Shown one piece after another: positions 8,002 through 17,346 of a stretch of DNA of 64,000 nucleotides. Each line of letters opens with the position of its first letter. Position 1 is the first letter of the stretch. Under the pieces are notes generated by a model. It worked only from the letters and a program-made list of their open reading frames with translations, did no database searches and was not told the DNA's origin. Source of the stretch: Bacteroidota bacterium (GTDB lineage: Bacteria > Bacteroidota > Ignavibacteria > Ignavibacteriales > Melioribacteraceae); contig JAHISV010000005.1 of the NCBI GenBank assembly GCA_018818065.1, positions 1,036,527-1,100,526 of the forward strand, given 5' to 3'. Both the position numbers and the translations under genes were made by a program.

Positions 8002-10563
8002 CTACATTAATTGGTATTGTTTGTAAGCATTAATTATATAATAAATGCTGGAATTGGCGAACTGATGATAAAGCAAATAGCCGCCAACAATAACAATTAA
8101 GGATAAAAAACCAAATAAATACACTTTTAAGGGAGCCACATCAAAAATCACATAAATGCCTTTAAGCAGTCTTTGGAACAACCATAAGGCAAAAAAGAAG
8201 AAGAAACCATACAGCCATGGATTAACCAAATTAGCTGTTAGAACTTTGTGCAGAATTAATTCAACAGGTAAGAGTAATACTGTTGGAATAAACGACCAGA
8301 TTACAATAATAAAAATGCTAAAAATTGTAACCCGGTTTTTTACAAACAAGGAACTGAATTTTAATACAACACTGATAACACCAAACAAAAGAATAGCCAA
8401 CAGAAATGTTTTTATAAATGCACTTCCCGGATTCCAGGCTAAGGAGGCAACAAGATTCAAAAGGTCTTTGCTGCCGAGTGAAATAATCAGTTTTTCTATA
8501 AAAATATTAGATCTAAAAAAATACAAAAAATTGGTTAACAATAAGGCGTGACTAGCTGCAAGAATTAGCATTAATGTAATTGAATGAAAGCCAGTCAATA
8601 TTCTGTTGTCTCTAATATCAGCATAAAAGTTATATGGTCTTAAAAGTGCCCTCGTAGCATCTTCTCTAAATTTACGTTTTGAGTTAATCACTACTGCAAG
8701 CAAGATAGAAAGAAGCAGGCTTAGAAGAATGAAAAAGAAAGGCGTCTCTTCTTTAAAACTGCCGAGGGGGATAATTACTTTTTCACCATTATTATATTTT
8801 GCATTAATGACCTTGGATGTTAGTCGGTCTGCAATCCCATTTTGATCAAGCACGCCAATTCTATAAAGATTATTTTCGTTATAACCGGTGTAAAGAGAAG
8901 CGCAATCGCCTGTAAAATCATATAATGTATTGATAAAACTCCCCGCTAATTTATGGAAGCGGGTATAATCAATAACATTTTCAACAAATTTTGCCTGTGC
9001 TTCGAACGAATTTGGATTTGAATATCCGTTAGTGCTACCCATAAATACAGGGTAAGTTACTTCGGAAAAGAATAGAGATTTGCCGCCTAGGTTTGTGATT
9101 GCGCTATTTATATCTTCTTTAATTTTATCGCTAAAGTTCGAATACAATTCAATGCCGTAAAAATCCAAATCCCTAATAGTACTTAAAGGAACACCAACAA
9201 ATCCGGCATATGTTTTCCTGTTAGTAGCTTTCTTAATGGAGGATGTCAGAGCTTCTATCAAAGAAATATGATCTGTTGAATTTGCCAGATAACTTGAACC
9301 AACTCCAACTGCCAACACGGCGTCATGCTTGCTAATATAATTTGTAAAAGCAGTCAAATATTCTTTCGATAGAATGCTAAAATGATCCGAAATGGCTATT
9401 TGTTCAGGAACTGAATTTATTGGAAGTTCGACCAGAGCAAAAATTCCATATTTCTGACACAAATCCAAGGCATACGGGGAAGGAACATCCTTAGGAAATC
9501 TTACAGAATTTATTCCAAATTCCTTTAATTTTTTTAATTTTGTCTCTATTTCACCGTACGAAATCAGATTGCCATTTGAAATATTTTCCAAAACAAGAGT
9601 TACGCCTTTAAGCTCGAAAGGAATATTATTGAGCATAAAAGAGGTATTATTTTTTTCAATTGAGTAAAGTGAGATATGTTGTGTAATTTCATCAACGAGT
9701 AGTAGATTCGAGAAAAGTCTTATTTTTGCAATGTAATAGTCCGGTTGTTCGGGGCTCCAGAGTAGAGGCGAATTCAATTCGAATTTAACCAAATCCTTTG
9801 TCGAATCACTTATTTCCCAATTTCGAATAAAAATTGACTTATTTATATCAGAACTACCAAATAATTCAATCTGGATTTGAGAGGGGGAAGTTGGATTTGA
9901 TTCAAGATTAATACCTTTTGAGCCAAATTCAATTTTAAAAGAGGCTTTATCAAGCTTAGAATTTAAATTATAATTAATTGAGACATCATTCAATCCATTA
10001 ATTTGGATAAATTCCAAATACAAATCCCTAAAAATTCCGGCAGTATTTTTACCAAAAAGAAATTTTGGTTTTAGTGGTATGGAGTTTTTTGCATCCGGTT
10101 CATCAGATACTTTAATTATCAGTCTGTTTGGTTCATTCGAATATAATAATTCTTCCGGCAAGAGGATTTTGAACGGAATTTCCGAACCGCTAATTTTGGT
10201 AATGACGTTGTCATTTAAGATAAAAGTAGCTGCCGAACCGATGCCCAGGCAATTCAGGTATATTTTGCTGGCAGTCAACTCTAAATTTGAAAACACAAGC
10301 TCAGTTTCAAAATATAGCTCATTTGTTCCTGAGAAGGCAGAAGGTATTGTAACCCGAGACTTATTCTCTGTATTACCCTCGGAATAAACTTGCCAGTTTG
10401 TATTAAGACGGACAATTTTACGTGTTTGTGAATATTGAGAATATAACGAATCAAATAAAGCAGAATGTGAAGTTTCGAGCTCGTGAATCCTTATCTGAGA
10501 GAAAGTTTCTACAAAACTAAAAACGATAAGACAAAACGTAAAAAACTTTGTAATTTTCACCAT
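8002..10563 (-). CDS. GH2-like (beta-galactosidase fold) extracytoplasmic protein with polytopic C-terminus
   Basis: The ATG at 10563 gives 853 residues starting with a signal peptide (MVKITKFFTFCLIVFSFVE...). A TTG 63 bp upstream would add a poor leader and was not chosen. The N-terminal two thirds resemble glycoside hydrolase family 2: a jelly-roll and Ig-like region, then a barrel entry (FELKGVTLVLENISNG, KKLKEFGINSVRFPKDVPSPYALDLCQKYGIF). Where GH2 acid/base sites read LGNE the protein reads VGVGSSYL, so the catalytic Asn-Glu pair seems absent; a possible nucleophile region, FFSEVTYP, remains. The last 250 residues hold about six transmembrane segments. Function is unknown, possibly a non-catalytic sugar sensor or envelope protein. 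It precedes smc by 15 bp. Confidence 0.7.
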   Translation of the reverse strand: MVKITKFFTFCLIVFSFVETFSQIRIHELETSHSALFDSLYSQYSQTRKIVRLNTNWQVYSEGNTENKSRVTIPSAFSGTNELYFETELVFSNLELTASKIYLNCLGIGSAATFILNDNVITKISGSEIPFKILLPEELLYSNEPNRLIIKVSDEPDAKNSIPLKPKFLFGKNTAGIFRDLYLEFIQINGLNDVSINYNLNSKLDKASFKIEFGSKGINLESNPTSPSQIQIELFGSSDINKSIFIRNWEISDSTKDLVKFELNSPLLWSPEQPDYYIAKIRLFSNLLLVDEITQHISLYSIEKNNTSFMLNNIPFELKGVTLVLENISNGNLISYGEIETKLKKLKEFGINSVRFPKDVPSPYALDLCQKYGIFALVELPINSVPEQIAISDHFSILSKEYLTAFTNYISKHDAVLAVGVGSSYLANSTDHISLIEALTSSIKKATNRKTYAGFVGVPLSTIRDLDFYGIELYSNFSDKIKEDINSAITNLGGKSLFFSEVTYPVFMGSTNGYSNPNSFEAQAKFVENVIDYTRFHKLAGSFINTLYDFTGDCASLYTGYNENNLYRIGVLDQNGIADRLTSKVINAKYNNGEKVIIPLGSFKEETPFFFILLSLLLSILLAVVINSKRKFREDATRALLRPYNFYADIRDNRILTGFHSITLMLILAASHALLLTNFLYFFRSNIFIEKLIISLGSKDLLNLVASLAWNPGSAFIKTFLLAILLFGVISVVLKFSSLFVKNRVTIFSIFIIVIWSFIPTVLLLPVELILHKVLTANLVNPWLYGFFFFFALWLFQRLLKGIYVIFDVAPLKVYLFGFLSLIVIVGGYLLYHQFANSSIYYIINAYKQYQLM

Positions 10564-10680
10564 TTTCGCACGAAAGTTTAAAAAAATTAAGATTCTAAAT
10601 ATACTACAAAATGGAGGGCAAATCAATCAAAAAGGACTTTGTTAAGCAATACCTTTGTGGTGTTATTTACAAAGAAGAGG

Positions 10681-10706
10681 AAAAAAAGCGGCTTATTTGG
10701 CCGCTT
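10681..10706 (-). terminator. Rho-independent terminator overlapping the end of tpiA
   Basis: An 8-bp perfect stem (10684-10691 with 10699-10706) is followed on the minus strand by six T. The upstream arm is formed by the last sense codons of tpiA, and the stop codon sits in the loop. Confidence 0.85.
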
Positions 10707-11451
10707 TAATAATTTCTATAAATGAGTCTGCCTGGAGGCATGCACCACCTACAAGTGCTCCATCAATATCTGGCTGACTAAGTAATTCATTAGCATTGTC
10801 CGGTTTAACACTGCCACCATACTGTATTGTCACAGAATCAGCTAAAACCGCAGAATAAAGCTCAGATATTAGTTTTCTTATAAATTTATGAACCTCTTGA
10901 GCTTGTTCGGGAGAGGCAGTTTTACCGGTGCCAATAGCCCAAACTGGTTCGTAAGCAATAATTATTTTTGCGAAATCATTCTCCACGATACCTGCCAACC
11001 CTTCACGGATCTGCTTTTCTACAACTTGTTCGGTAATTTCGCCTTCTCTTTCTTCCAATGTCTCACCAATACAAAAAATCGGGTATAATCCACTGTTAAA
11101 AGCAGATTTCAATTTTTTATTGATTATTTCATTGGTTTCGCCAAAGAGAGTTCTTCTTTCAGAGTGCCCAACAATTACGTATTTACAACCAACTGCCCTC
11201 AACATATTTGCAGTAATTTCACCTGTATAGGCTCCACCAGATTCATAATGCATGTTTTGGGCGCCCAGAGCAACGTCTGAATTTTTTAGAAGAGCATTAG
11301 CTGTTTCTAATGAAGTAAACGGAGGGCAAATTATAATCCCTACATTAGAACCCAGACCCTTTGTCGAATTAATTATTTCCGAAATTAATACTACGGATTC
11401 ATTAAGATCCTTGTTCATCTTCCAGTTACCAGCAATAACATTTTTTCGCAT
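10693..11451 (-). CDS. tpiA: Triose-phosphate isomerase
   Basis: TpiA interconverts dihydroxyacetone phosphate and glyceraldehyde 3-phosphate in glycolysis and gluconeogenesis. The 252-residue sequence shows the full set of signatures: NWKMN at 7-11 with the substrate-binding Lys, GHSERR (His electrophile region) near 97, the catalytic-loop motif AYEPVWAIGTG near 168 and the phosphate-binding YGGSV and GALVGGA stretches. An AGGT-type ribosome site precedes the ATG. It lies 43 bp after the NifU-like gene and ends in a strong terminator. Confidence 0.97.
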   Translation of the reverse strand: MRKNVIAGNWKMNKDLNESVVLISEIINSTKGLGSNVGIIICPPFTSLETANALLKNSDVALGAQNMHYESGGAYTGEITANMLRAVGCKYVIVGHSERRTLFGETNEIINKKLKSAFNSGLYPIFCIGETLEEREGEITEQVVEKQIREGLAGIVENDFAKIIIAYEPVWAIGTGKTASPEQAQEVHKFIRKLISELYSAVLADSVTIQYGGSVKPDNANELLSQPDIDGALVGGACLQADSFIEIIKAAK

Positions 11452-11494
11452 TTAAAACCTCGTAAATTTATGTAGATACCAAAATATGCGGTAC

Positions 11495-11731
11495 TTAATT
11501 TACAGCTTCTACTCGTCTTATACCTGGTACTTCTCTTATAAGTGCGCGTTCAACACCAGCACGTAAAGTCATCTGCGACATTGGGCAACCAACACAAGCG
11601 CCAAGAAGCTTGACCTCTACTATCCCTTCATCCGTCACCCGGACTAACTTAACATCGCCACCATCAGCTTTCAAGTATGGTCTTATTGATTCCAAAGCTT
11701 TTTCAACTTTTTCGTGAAGAACTGAATCCAT
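11495..11731 (-). CDS. NifU C-terminal-domain Fe-S scaffold/carrier protein
   Basis: A 78-residue stand-alone Nfu domain. The key pattern is LLGACVGCPMSQMTLRAGVE, where the CxxC can hold a [4Fe-4S] cluster at a dimer interface for delivery to client proteins. Length equals that of the isolated domain. It lies 15 bp after mrp, which encodes another Fe-S carrier family member, so the two probably act in the same cluster-delivery route. Confidence 0.9.
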   Translation of the reverse strand: MDSVLHEKVEKALESIRPYLKADGGDVKLVRVTDEGIVEVKLLGACVGCPMSQMTLRAGVERALIREVPGIRRVEAVN

Positions 11732-11746
11732 TACTTCTCCTTTACC

Positions 11747-12838
11747 TTATAAAACTATTTCAACATCCTGTGATGATTCTTCATTCCTAATACTAATTTG
11801 TGCTGCAAGTTTCTTACTGATTTCCACGATCTTTGCCGCTTCATCTGAATCGGGAATATTATAAACAATTGGATTTCCCAGATCGCCACCTTCACGAATT
11901 CGGGGATCAATTGGAATTCCACCCAGGAACGGAACATTCATTTCCTCCGCAAAGTCTTTGCCGCCGCCATGACCAAAAATATCGTACCTTTTCCCTGTAT
12001 CCGGAGCAATAAAATAGCTCATGTTTTCAACAACGCCCATTATAGGAACGTTTACACGGTTAAACATTTGCAAACCTTTTTTTGCATCAATTATTGATAC
12101 CGGCTGCGGAGTTGTTACGATTACAGCACCTGTTAAAGGGATGGTTTGAACCAGGGTCAACTGAATGTCACCGGTACCGGGAGGCAGGTCAAAAATAAGG
12201 TAGTCAAGTTCGCCCCAATTAACATCAGACATAAATTGCTTGGCAGCACCACTTGCCATTGGCCCACGCCAAATTACCGGAGCATCATCATCCACTAGAA
12301 AACCAATTGACATTAGTTTTACTCCGAATCGCTCAAGGGGTACCATTTTTTGAGTTACTGGATCCTGTATAATTTGAGGCTTTCCCTTAATCCCCAACAT
12401 CAAAGGGATACTCGGACCGTAAATATCCGCATCTAATAAACCAACTTTCGCGCCCTCTTTTGCAAGTGCTACGGCAAGGTTAACAGCAACAGTGCTCTTT
12501 CCAACGCCGCCTTTCCCGCTGGCAACAGCAATAGTGTTTTTAACACCTGGCAAAATTTGTGCTTTTTGCTGATTAGCGTGTGTTCGTACCTTTGCAGTCA
12601 TTTCAATTACTATTTCACCAGCTTCAGGCACTTCATTTTTTATTGCTGTAATACAATCATTTTTGATTTTATCCTTCAGTGGACATGCAGGAGTGGTTAA
12701 TTCAATTGTAGCCGTAATTTTTGTACCATTAATTTCAACTTCTTTAACCATGTTCAAAGACACTAAGTCTTTATGCAAGTCAGGGTCGTCAACTTTTCGC
12801 AGTGCATTTATAATAATTTCTTTCGTAATTTCAGGCAT
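11747..12838 (-). CDS. mrp: Mrp/ApbC-family Fe-S cluster carrier ATPase
   Basis: A 363-residue P-loop ATPase of the Mrp/ApbC/NBP35 family. It has an N-terminal MIP18 (DUF59) domain, about 1-85, with TPACPLKDKI, then the deviant Walker A GKGGVGKST near residue 109 and the DLPPGTGD motif. The CxxC of E. coli-type ApbC, expected after NMS in the C-terminal part, is absent: the sequence reads NMSYFIAPDTGKRYDIFG. Cluster binding must therefore differ or depend on partners such as the downstream NifU-like protein. Such divergence is known among Bacteroidota relatives. Confidence 0.92.
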   Translation of the reverse strand: MPEITKEIIINALRKVDDPDLHKDLVSLNMVKEVEINGTKITATIELTTPACPLKDKIKNDCITAIKNEVPEAGEIVIEMTAKVRTHANQQKAQILPGVKNTIAVASGKGGVGKSTVAVNLAVALAKEGAKVGLLDADIYGPSIPLMLGIKGKPQIIQDPVTQKMVPLERFGVKLMSIGFLVDDDAPVIWRGPMASGAAKQFMSDVNWGELDYLIFDLPPGTGDIQLTLVQTIPLTGAVIVTTPQPVSIIDAKKGLQMFNRVNVPIMGVVENMSYFIAPDTGKRYDIFGHGGGKDFAEEMNVPFLGGIPIDPRIREGGDLGNPIVYNIPDSDEAAKIVEISKKLAAQISIRNEESSQDVEIVL

Positions 12839-12954
12839 GTATTTCTCCAGTAACTTTCTGTAATTAATAAAACGTAAAATTAGTAAATATCTACTTTGAT
12901 AACCATAATTTTATTTAGACATTAAGTCTGTTGTTCGTGAATTTCATAAAGAAT

Positions 12955-12968
12955 CTAACTCTTGTTAG
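12955..12968 (-). terminator. Weak hairpin downstream of ppk
   Basis: CTAAC and GTTAG pair across a 4-nt loop just after the ppk stop codon on the minus strand, followed by a short T-rich stretch. The stem is short, so termination here is uncertain. Nothing else was recognised in the 130 bp gap before mrp. Confidence 0.25.
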
Positions 12969-12971
12969 TAT

Positions 12972-15080
12972 TTAATGCTTATCTGAAGTTAAATAATGAT
13001 TCATTAACCATTCCTGCAAGTTGATTTTCTCCTCATCAAAAACCGGATTATTAGAAATATATTTTCCAGTTGGAAGCAGTATGCTGGATTTTACATTATC
13101 CTTGAGGGCATAATCCAAAATTGTGGACTTTATTCTATCCCTTATTTCTTTACTATCCACTGGGAAGAAAATTTCTACTCTTCTATCCAGGTTCCTTTGC
13201 ATTAGATCTGCACTACCAAGATAAATTTCTTCACGTCCATTGTTATGGAAATAATAGGCTCTGGAATGCTCAAGAAAACGCCCCACTATACTTCTTACTT
13301 TTATATTCTCACTAAGCCCAGGCACTTGAGGTACCAGACAACATACTCCGCGAACAATAAGATCAATTTTAACACCAGCATGAGATGCTTCATAGAACGA
13401 GGCGATTAACACAGGATCCACTAGAGAGTTCATCTTAAATATTAAGTGTCCGTTGTTATGACGTTTGTGGCATTCTATTTCCCGGTTAACAAGCTCCAGG
13501 AATTTTGCTCTCATATTAATGGGTGCGACAAGCAGCTTTCTGTAATCAGACTGCTCAGAATAACCAGTCAAATAATTAAATACTTCAGACACATCAGCAC
13601 ATATTTTCTCATCCGTTGTAAACAAGCCCAAGTCTGTATAAAACTTTGCTGTTGTCGGATTATAATTTCCGGTGCTCAAGTGAACATATCTTTTTACACC
13701 TTCTTGTTCTTTCCGAACTACCAGAGTCATCTTGGAATGAGTTTTAAGACCCACTAATCCATACACTACATGGACTCCGGCTTTTTCAAGTTCTTTTGCC
13801 CAAAAAATATTATTCTCTTCATCAAATCTGGCTTTTAATTCCACCAGAACAGCAACTTGCTTTTGGCGTTCAGCTGCCTCAATCAAATACTTAACAATTG
13901 GTGAGTCGGGACCGACTCTGTAAAGTGTTTGTTTTATGGCTAAGACATCCGGATCCTGAGCGGCATTCTTTATAAAATCTATTACCGGAACGAAAGACTC
14001 ATATGGATGATGGAGAAGAACATCCTGCTTTTTAAGTATAGAATAGAAACTTTCCTCTTCATCAAATAATGGTGTCATAACTGCGTGATAGGGCTTTTCT
14101 TTTAACTGGGGACATGGTAAATCATAAAGAGAAATTATTTTACTCAAACCCAGAGGACCGTCAATAGTATGAATGTCATATTTATTGATCTCAAGATTCT
14201 CGGTAAGAGTATCCACCATATATTGAGGCATATTTTTTTCAACTTCAAGCCTTACTACTGAACCAAACTTTCTTTGCTTAATATTCTCTTCAATAAATTC
14301 TAAAAGATCATCTGCCTCATCTTCCTGAATTTCCAAATCAGTATTTCTTGTAATTCTGAAGCGATAAGCTTCTACAACTTCCATACCCGGAAATAATGTT
14401 TCAAGGTTGTCTTCTATCAAATCTTCGAGCCATATAAATTTAGCTTCAACATTGGCATTTATTTTTTTCCTTCTCGGCTGAATTATTTCATCAACATTCA
14501 GCAGCCGTGGAAGTATACCCGGTATCTTTACTCTGGCAAAATGCTTTTCCCCATTTTTTTTCTTAACCAATATGGCAAGGCTCAAACTAAGATTTGAGAT
14601 ATAAGGGAAAGGTCTGCCCGGATCAAAAGCCAGGGGAGTTAGAACGGGATAGATTTCTTTATTAAAATAATCTCTTAAGTGTTTTTTTTCTGATTTGGAA
14701 ATCTTATCAAGTTGAGTGATGGAAATGTTCTCTTTATCGAGTTCAGGAGTTACAACTTCCTCCCAGTTTTTATAAACCTTTTTTAACATAGGTTTAATTT
14801 CTTTTTCAATAGCGCTTAATGCCTGTAAGGGAGTAAGTCCATCAATAGCCGGCTCACTGATATCAGCACGCAGTTGTTCTTTTAAACCAGAAACCCGGAT
14901 CATATAAAATTCATCAAGATTCGAAAAGAATATGGATATAAATTTTATTCTTTCCAACAAAGGTAATTCCTGATTCAATGCTTCATCTAATACTTTCCTG
15001 TTGAATTCAACCCAATTCAAATCTCGGTTAAAAAAATTATTAGGCTTAAAATATTTTTTTAAATTTTCTTTTTTTAACAT
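12972..15080 (-). CDS. ppk1: Polyphosphate kinase 1
   Basis: PPK1 reversibly makes inorganic polyphosphate from ATP. The 702-residue protein has the family layout: N-terminal domain beginning NFFNRDLNWVEFNRKVL, head domain, and two phospholipase-D-like C-terminal domains. The autophosphorylated histidine is in GLKTHSKMTLVV (His near residue 448), and the second conserved His is in EHSRAYYFHN. Length is normal. It follows the dCMP deaminase gene by 21 bp. It belongs with hppA and ppdK as one of three phosphoanhydride enzymes in the window. Confidence 0.96.
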   Translation of the reverse strand: MLKKENLKKYFKPNNFFNRDLNWVEFNRKVLDEALNQELPLLERIKFISIFFSNLDEFYMIRVSGLKEQLRADISEPAIDGLTPLQALSAIEKEIKPMLKKVYKNWEEVVTPELDKENISITQLDKISKSEKKHLRDYFNKEIYPVLTPLAFDPGRPFPYISNLSLSLAILVKKKNGEKHFARVKIPGILPRLLNVDEIIQPRRKKINANVEAKFIWLEDLIEDNLETLFPGMEVVEAYRFRITRNTDLEIQEDEADDLLEFIEENIKQRKFGSVVRLEVEKNMPQYMVDTLTENLEINKYDIHTIDGPLGLSKIISLYDLPCPQLKEKPYHAVMTPLFDEEESFYSILKKQDVLLHHPYESFVPVIDFIKNAAQDPDVLAIKQTLYRVGPDSPIVKYLIEAAERQKQVAVLVELKARFDEENNIFWAKELEKAGVHVVYGLVGLKTHSKMTLVVRKEQEGVKRYVHLSTGNYNPTTAKFYTDLGLFTTDEKICADVSEVFNYLTGYSEQSDYRKLLVAPINMRAKFLELVNREIECHKRHNNGHLIFKMNSLVDPVLIASFYEASHAGVKIDLIVRGVCCLVPQVPGLSENIKVRSIVGRFLEHSRAYYFHNNGREEIYLGSADLMQRNLDRRVEIFFPVDSKEIRDRIKSTILDYALKDNVKSSILLPTGKYISNNPVFDEEKINLQEWLMNHYLTSDKH

Positions 15081-15101
15081 ACCGGCTTTTTCTAATTTAT
15101 G

Positions 15102-15617
15102 TTACTTACAATCACATTTATTTTCATCATGCTCAATCTTTTTGGCTGATGAAAAATTATCCAGGTTGTAATCTATTGTGGTATTTGGTATGGTAGTTCT
15201 TCTAACAACCACACCGGCTTTTCCAAAAAAGTCTTCCGCTAATGTATCGTGATAATCAGAAAAAATAATGACTTCCTTTATTCCTGCACCAATTAATGCT
15301 TTTGCACAATTTGTACAAGGCATGTTTGTAACATATGCCGTGGCGCCTTGAGTACTGATACCATGAACTGAACATTGAATAATTGCATTCATTTCTGCAT
15401 GAATAGTTCTTACGCAGTGATTGTCAACAATAAGGCAGCCATCATCTTCGCAATGACCATCACCTGGTATTGAACCATTATACCCTGTAGATAATATTCT
15501 TTTTTCCTTAACCAAGACACATCCGCAATGCATTCGTGGGCATGTTGCCCGTTCCGAAACAAGCATAGCAAGTTTTAAAAAATACTGATCCCAGGAGGGT
15601 CTATTTGTTTTACTCAT
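15102..15617 (-). CDS. Deoxycytidylate (dCMP) deaminase, ComEB-like
   Basis: A 171-residue zinc deaminase that converts dCMP to dUMP for thymidylate synthesis. The catalytic motif HAEMNAI (zinc-ligand His and proton-shuttle Glu) and the zinc-binding MPCTNCAK are both visible. Additional Cys/His residues in the N-terminal half (CPRMHCGC, GHCEDDGC) match the dCMP-deaminase branch, where an extra zinc site occurs. It is divergently placed to the plus-strand amidohydrolase across a 112 bp gap that presumably contains both promoters. Confidence 0.92.
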   Translation of the reverse strand: MSKTNRPSWDQYFLKLAMLVSERATCPRMHCGCVLVKEKRILSTGYNGSIPGDGHCEDDGCLIVDNHCVRTIHAEMNAIIQCSVHGISTQGATAYVTNMPCTNCAKALIGAGIKEVIIFSDYHDTLAEDFFGKAGVVVRRTTIPNTTIDYNLDNFSSAKKIEHDENKCDCK

Positions 15618-15729
15618 CTATAAATATCCTTTTTTCGAACTTCAAATTTACTGAAAAATCTATTTAATCGTATAATTTATAAGATTATTGGCTATTTTTT
15701 AGCTAATCAAGCTATTAATAATTGAAAAA

Positions 15730-17328
15730 ATGATGAAAAATGATATAAAACTTGTACTAGGGAAAGTTTTTACCTGTAATAGTAATAACGTTTGGGCGGA
15801 AGCAATTGTAATCCGAAATAATATTATCATGTTTGCAGGCAAAAAGAAAGAGGCTAAGGAGCTTATTGATAGCAATACTGAAATTCTTGATTATGGTGAA
15901 AAACTTATTTTGCCTGGATTTATCGATTCTCATGTGCATTTTATGATGGGTGGCGCTTCTCTCAATTCTTTGGATTTGGCGGCGGTAAAATCAAAAGAAG
16001 AGTTTATTGAGAGTTGCCGAAAATTCCTGGGCAATGAAAAAGTTAAGTGGTTACTTGGCGGAAACTGGAATCAGCAGCAATTTGACATTATTGAATTACC
16101 GAACAAAAATTGGGTTGATGAATTTACGGGAGACACGCCTCTATTCTTAACCCGAAGCGATCTGCATATGGGGGTGGCAAATTCAAAGGCTTTATCTCTT
16201 TCACGGATATCAAAGGATACACCCGACCCTGAAGGTGGAGTAATTGAACGAGATGAAAAGGGTGAACCCACAGGGATTCTTAAGGATTCTGCGATGTCTT
16301 TTATCTATGATATTATTCCTCCCAAGAGTGAGGCAGAGTTGAGAAAAGAGCTGACTCTGGCTTTGGATGAAGCGAGGAAAAACGGCATAACCTCGGTGCA
16401 CGATATCACTACCAAAAAGTCGCTAAAGCTTTACCAGGAGTATTTGGGAAAAGATGAACTGAGTTGTAGGATATATGCTATTCATCCAATAAACGAAATT
16501 GACAATTTTGTGCGATTAGGTGTTGAGTCTGGTTTTGGAAATAACTTTTTGAAAATTGGAGCCCTTAAAGCTTTTGTTGATGGCTCTTTAGGTTCCTTTA
16601 CCGCATGGTTCTTTGATCCTTATTCAGATAACAGAGAATCAGTCGGTTTGCCAATGGCAACAATTAAAGAAGGCAAATTGAGGGAATTGGCGCTCAGGGC
16701 TGACAAAGCAAAACTACAGTTGGTTATTCATGGTATTGGCGATAGAGCGATTGCGGAAATAATTGACATTTACGAGGAATGTGTTAGGCAAAATATCAAT
16801 TGGGACAGGAGACATAGAATTGAGCATCTTCAGCATATACGCCCATTAGATATACCACGACTTAAAAAAAATGATATTATTGCCTCGGTTCAACCTCTTC
16901 AGGTGTATGACGATGGAGATTGGTGTGAAAGTAAAATTGGAAAGGATCGATTAAGTGGCACTTATGCTTTCAAATCATTGATTGATAACAAAGTTAAAAT
17001 GTGTTTTGGTAGTGATTGGACTGTGACTCCACTAGATGCTATCTCCGGAATTTGGTGTGCGGTTACCAGAGCTACTAAGAATGGATTGAATAACGAGGGA
17101 TGGATTCCTGAAGAAAAAATTACGGTTGAACAAGCCGTTAGAGGATATACAATTGACGCAGCCTATGCAGCTTACGAGGAAGATATTAAGGGTAGTATTG
17201 AAGTAGGGAAGTTAGCAGATTTGGTTGTTCTGGATAAAAATATTTTTGATTGTTCACCAGAATCTATTAGAGATGCGCAAGTTGATGTTACTATGCTGGA
17301 CGGGCAAATAATTTTTGAGCGTTGCTAA
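15730..17328 (+). CDS. YtcJ-like metal-dependent amidohydrolase
   Basis: A 532-residue member of the amidohydrolase superfamily, in the YtcJ/DUF-amidohydrolase-3 group. Metal-binding motifs are GFIDSHVHFM near residue 60, an IHGIGDRA histidine, RIEHLQHI and the catalytic GSDWTV aspartate. The N- and C-terminal beta-sandwich pieces (composite domain) are present, the latter as GKLADLVVLD. Substrate cannot be read from the sequence; relatives act on amides, ureas or N-acyl compounds. It is the only plus-strand gene between 1 and 21.8 kb. The start could be either of two adjacent ATGs (15730 or 15733). Confidence 0.85.
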   Translation: MMKNDIKLVLGKVFTCNSNNVWAEAIVIRNNIIMFAGKKKEAKELIDSNTEILDYGEKLILPGFIDSHVHFMMGGASLNSLDLAAVKSKEEFIESCRKFLGNEKVKWLLGGNWNQQQFDIIELPNKNWVDEFTGDTPLFLTRSDLHMGVANSKALSLSRISKDTPDPEGGVIERDEKGEPTGILKDSAMSFIYDIIPPKSEAELRKELTLALDEARKNGITSVHDITTKKSLKLYQEYLGKDELSCRIYAIHPINEIDNFVRLGVESGFGNNFLKIGALKAFVDGSLGSFTAWFFDPYSDNRESVGLPMATIKEGKLRELALRADKAKLQLVIHGIGDRAIAEIIDIYEECVRQNINWDRRHRIEHLQHIRPLDIPRLKKNDIIASVQPLQVYDDGDWCESKIGKDRLSGTYAFKSLIDNKVKMCFGSDWTVTPLDAISGIWCAVTRATKNGLNNEGWIPEEKITVEQAVRGYTIDAAYAAYEEDIKGSIEVGKLADLVVLDKNIFDCSPESIRDAQVDVTMLDGQIIFERC

Positions 17329-17346
17329 CCTGTTTTTCCCGGTTAG
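17325..17346. terminator. Symmetric hairpin spanning two convergent stop codons
   Basis: CTAACC (17325-17330) pairs with GGTTAG (17341-17346) around a 10-nt loop. One arm contains the amidohydrolase stop codon and the other the reductase stop codon. It may work as a weak bidirectional terminator, but the T-tract is in the loop rather than after the stem. Confidence 0.4.

Noticed and set aside
7583..8026. 147-codon plus-strand ORF opposite the start of smc
   Set aside because: It is a shadow of smc on the other strand, with no family motif and no ribosome site.
8156..8551. 131-codon plus-strand ORF opposite the GH2-like gene
   Set aside because: It lies opposite the transmembrane-coding part; basic, low-information translation typical of antisense shadows.
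10564..10626. Upstream TTG start of the GH2-like gene
   Set aside because: It would place 21 residues before a typical signal peptide that begins at the ATG at 10563.
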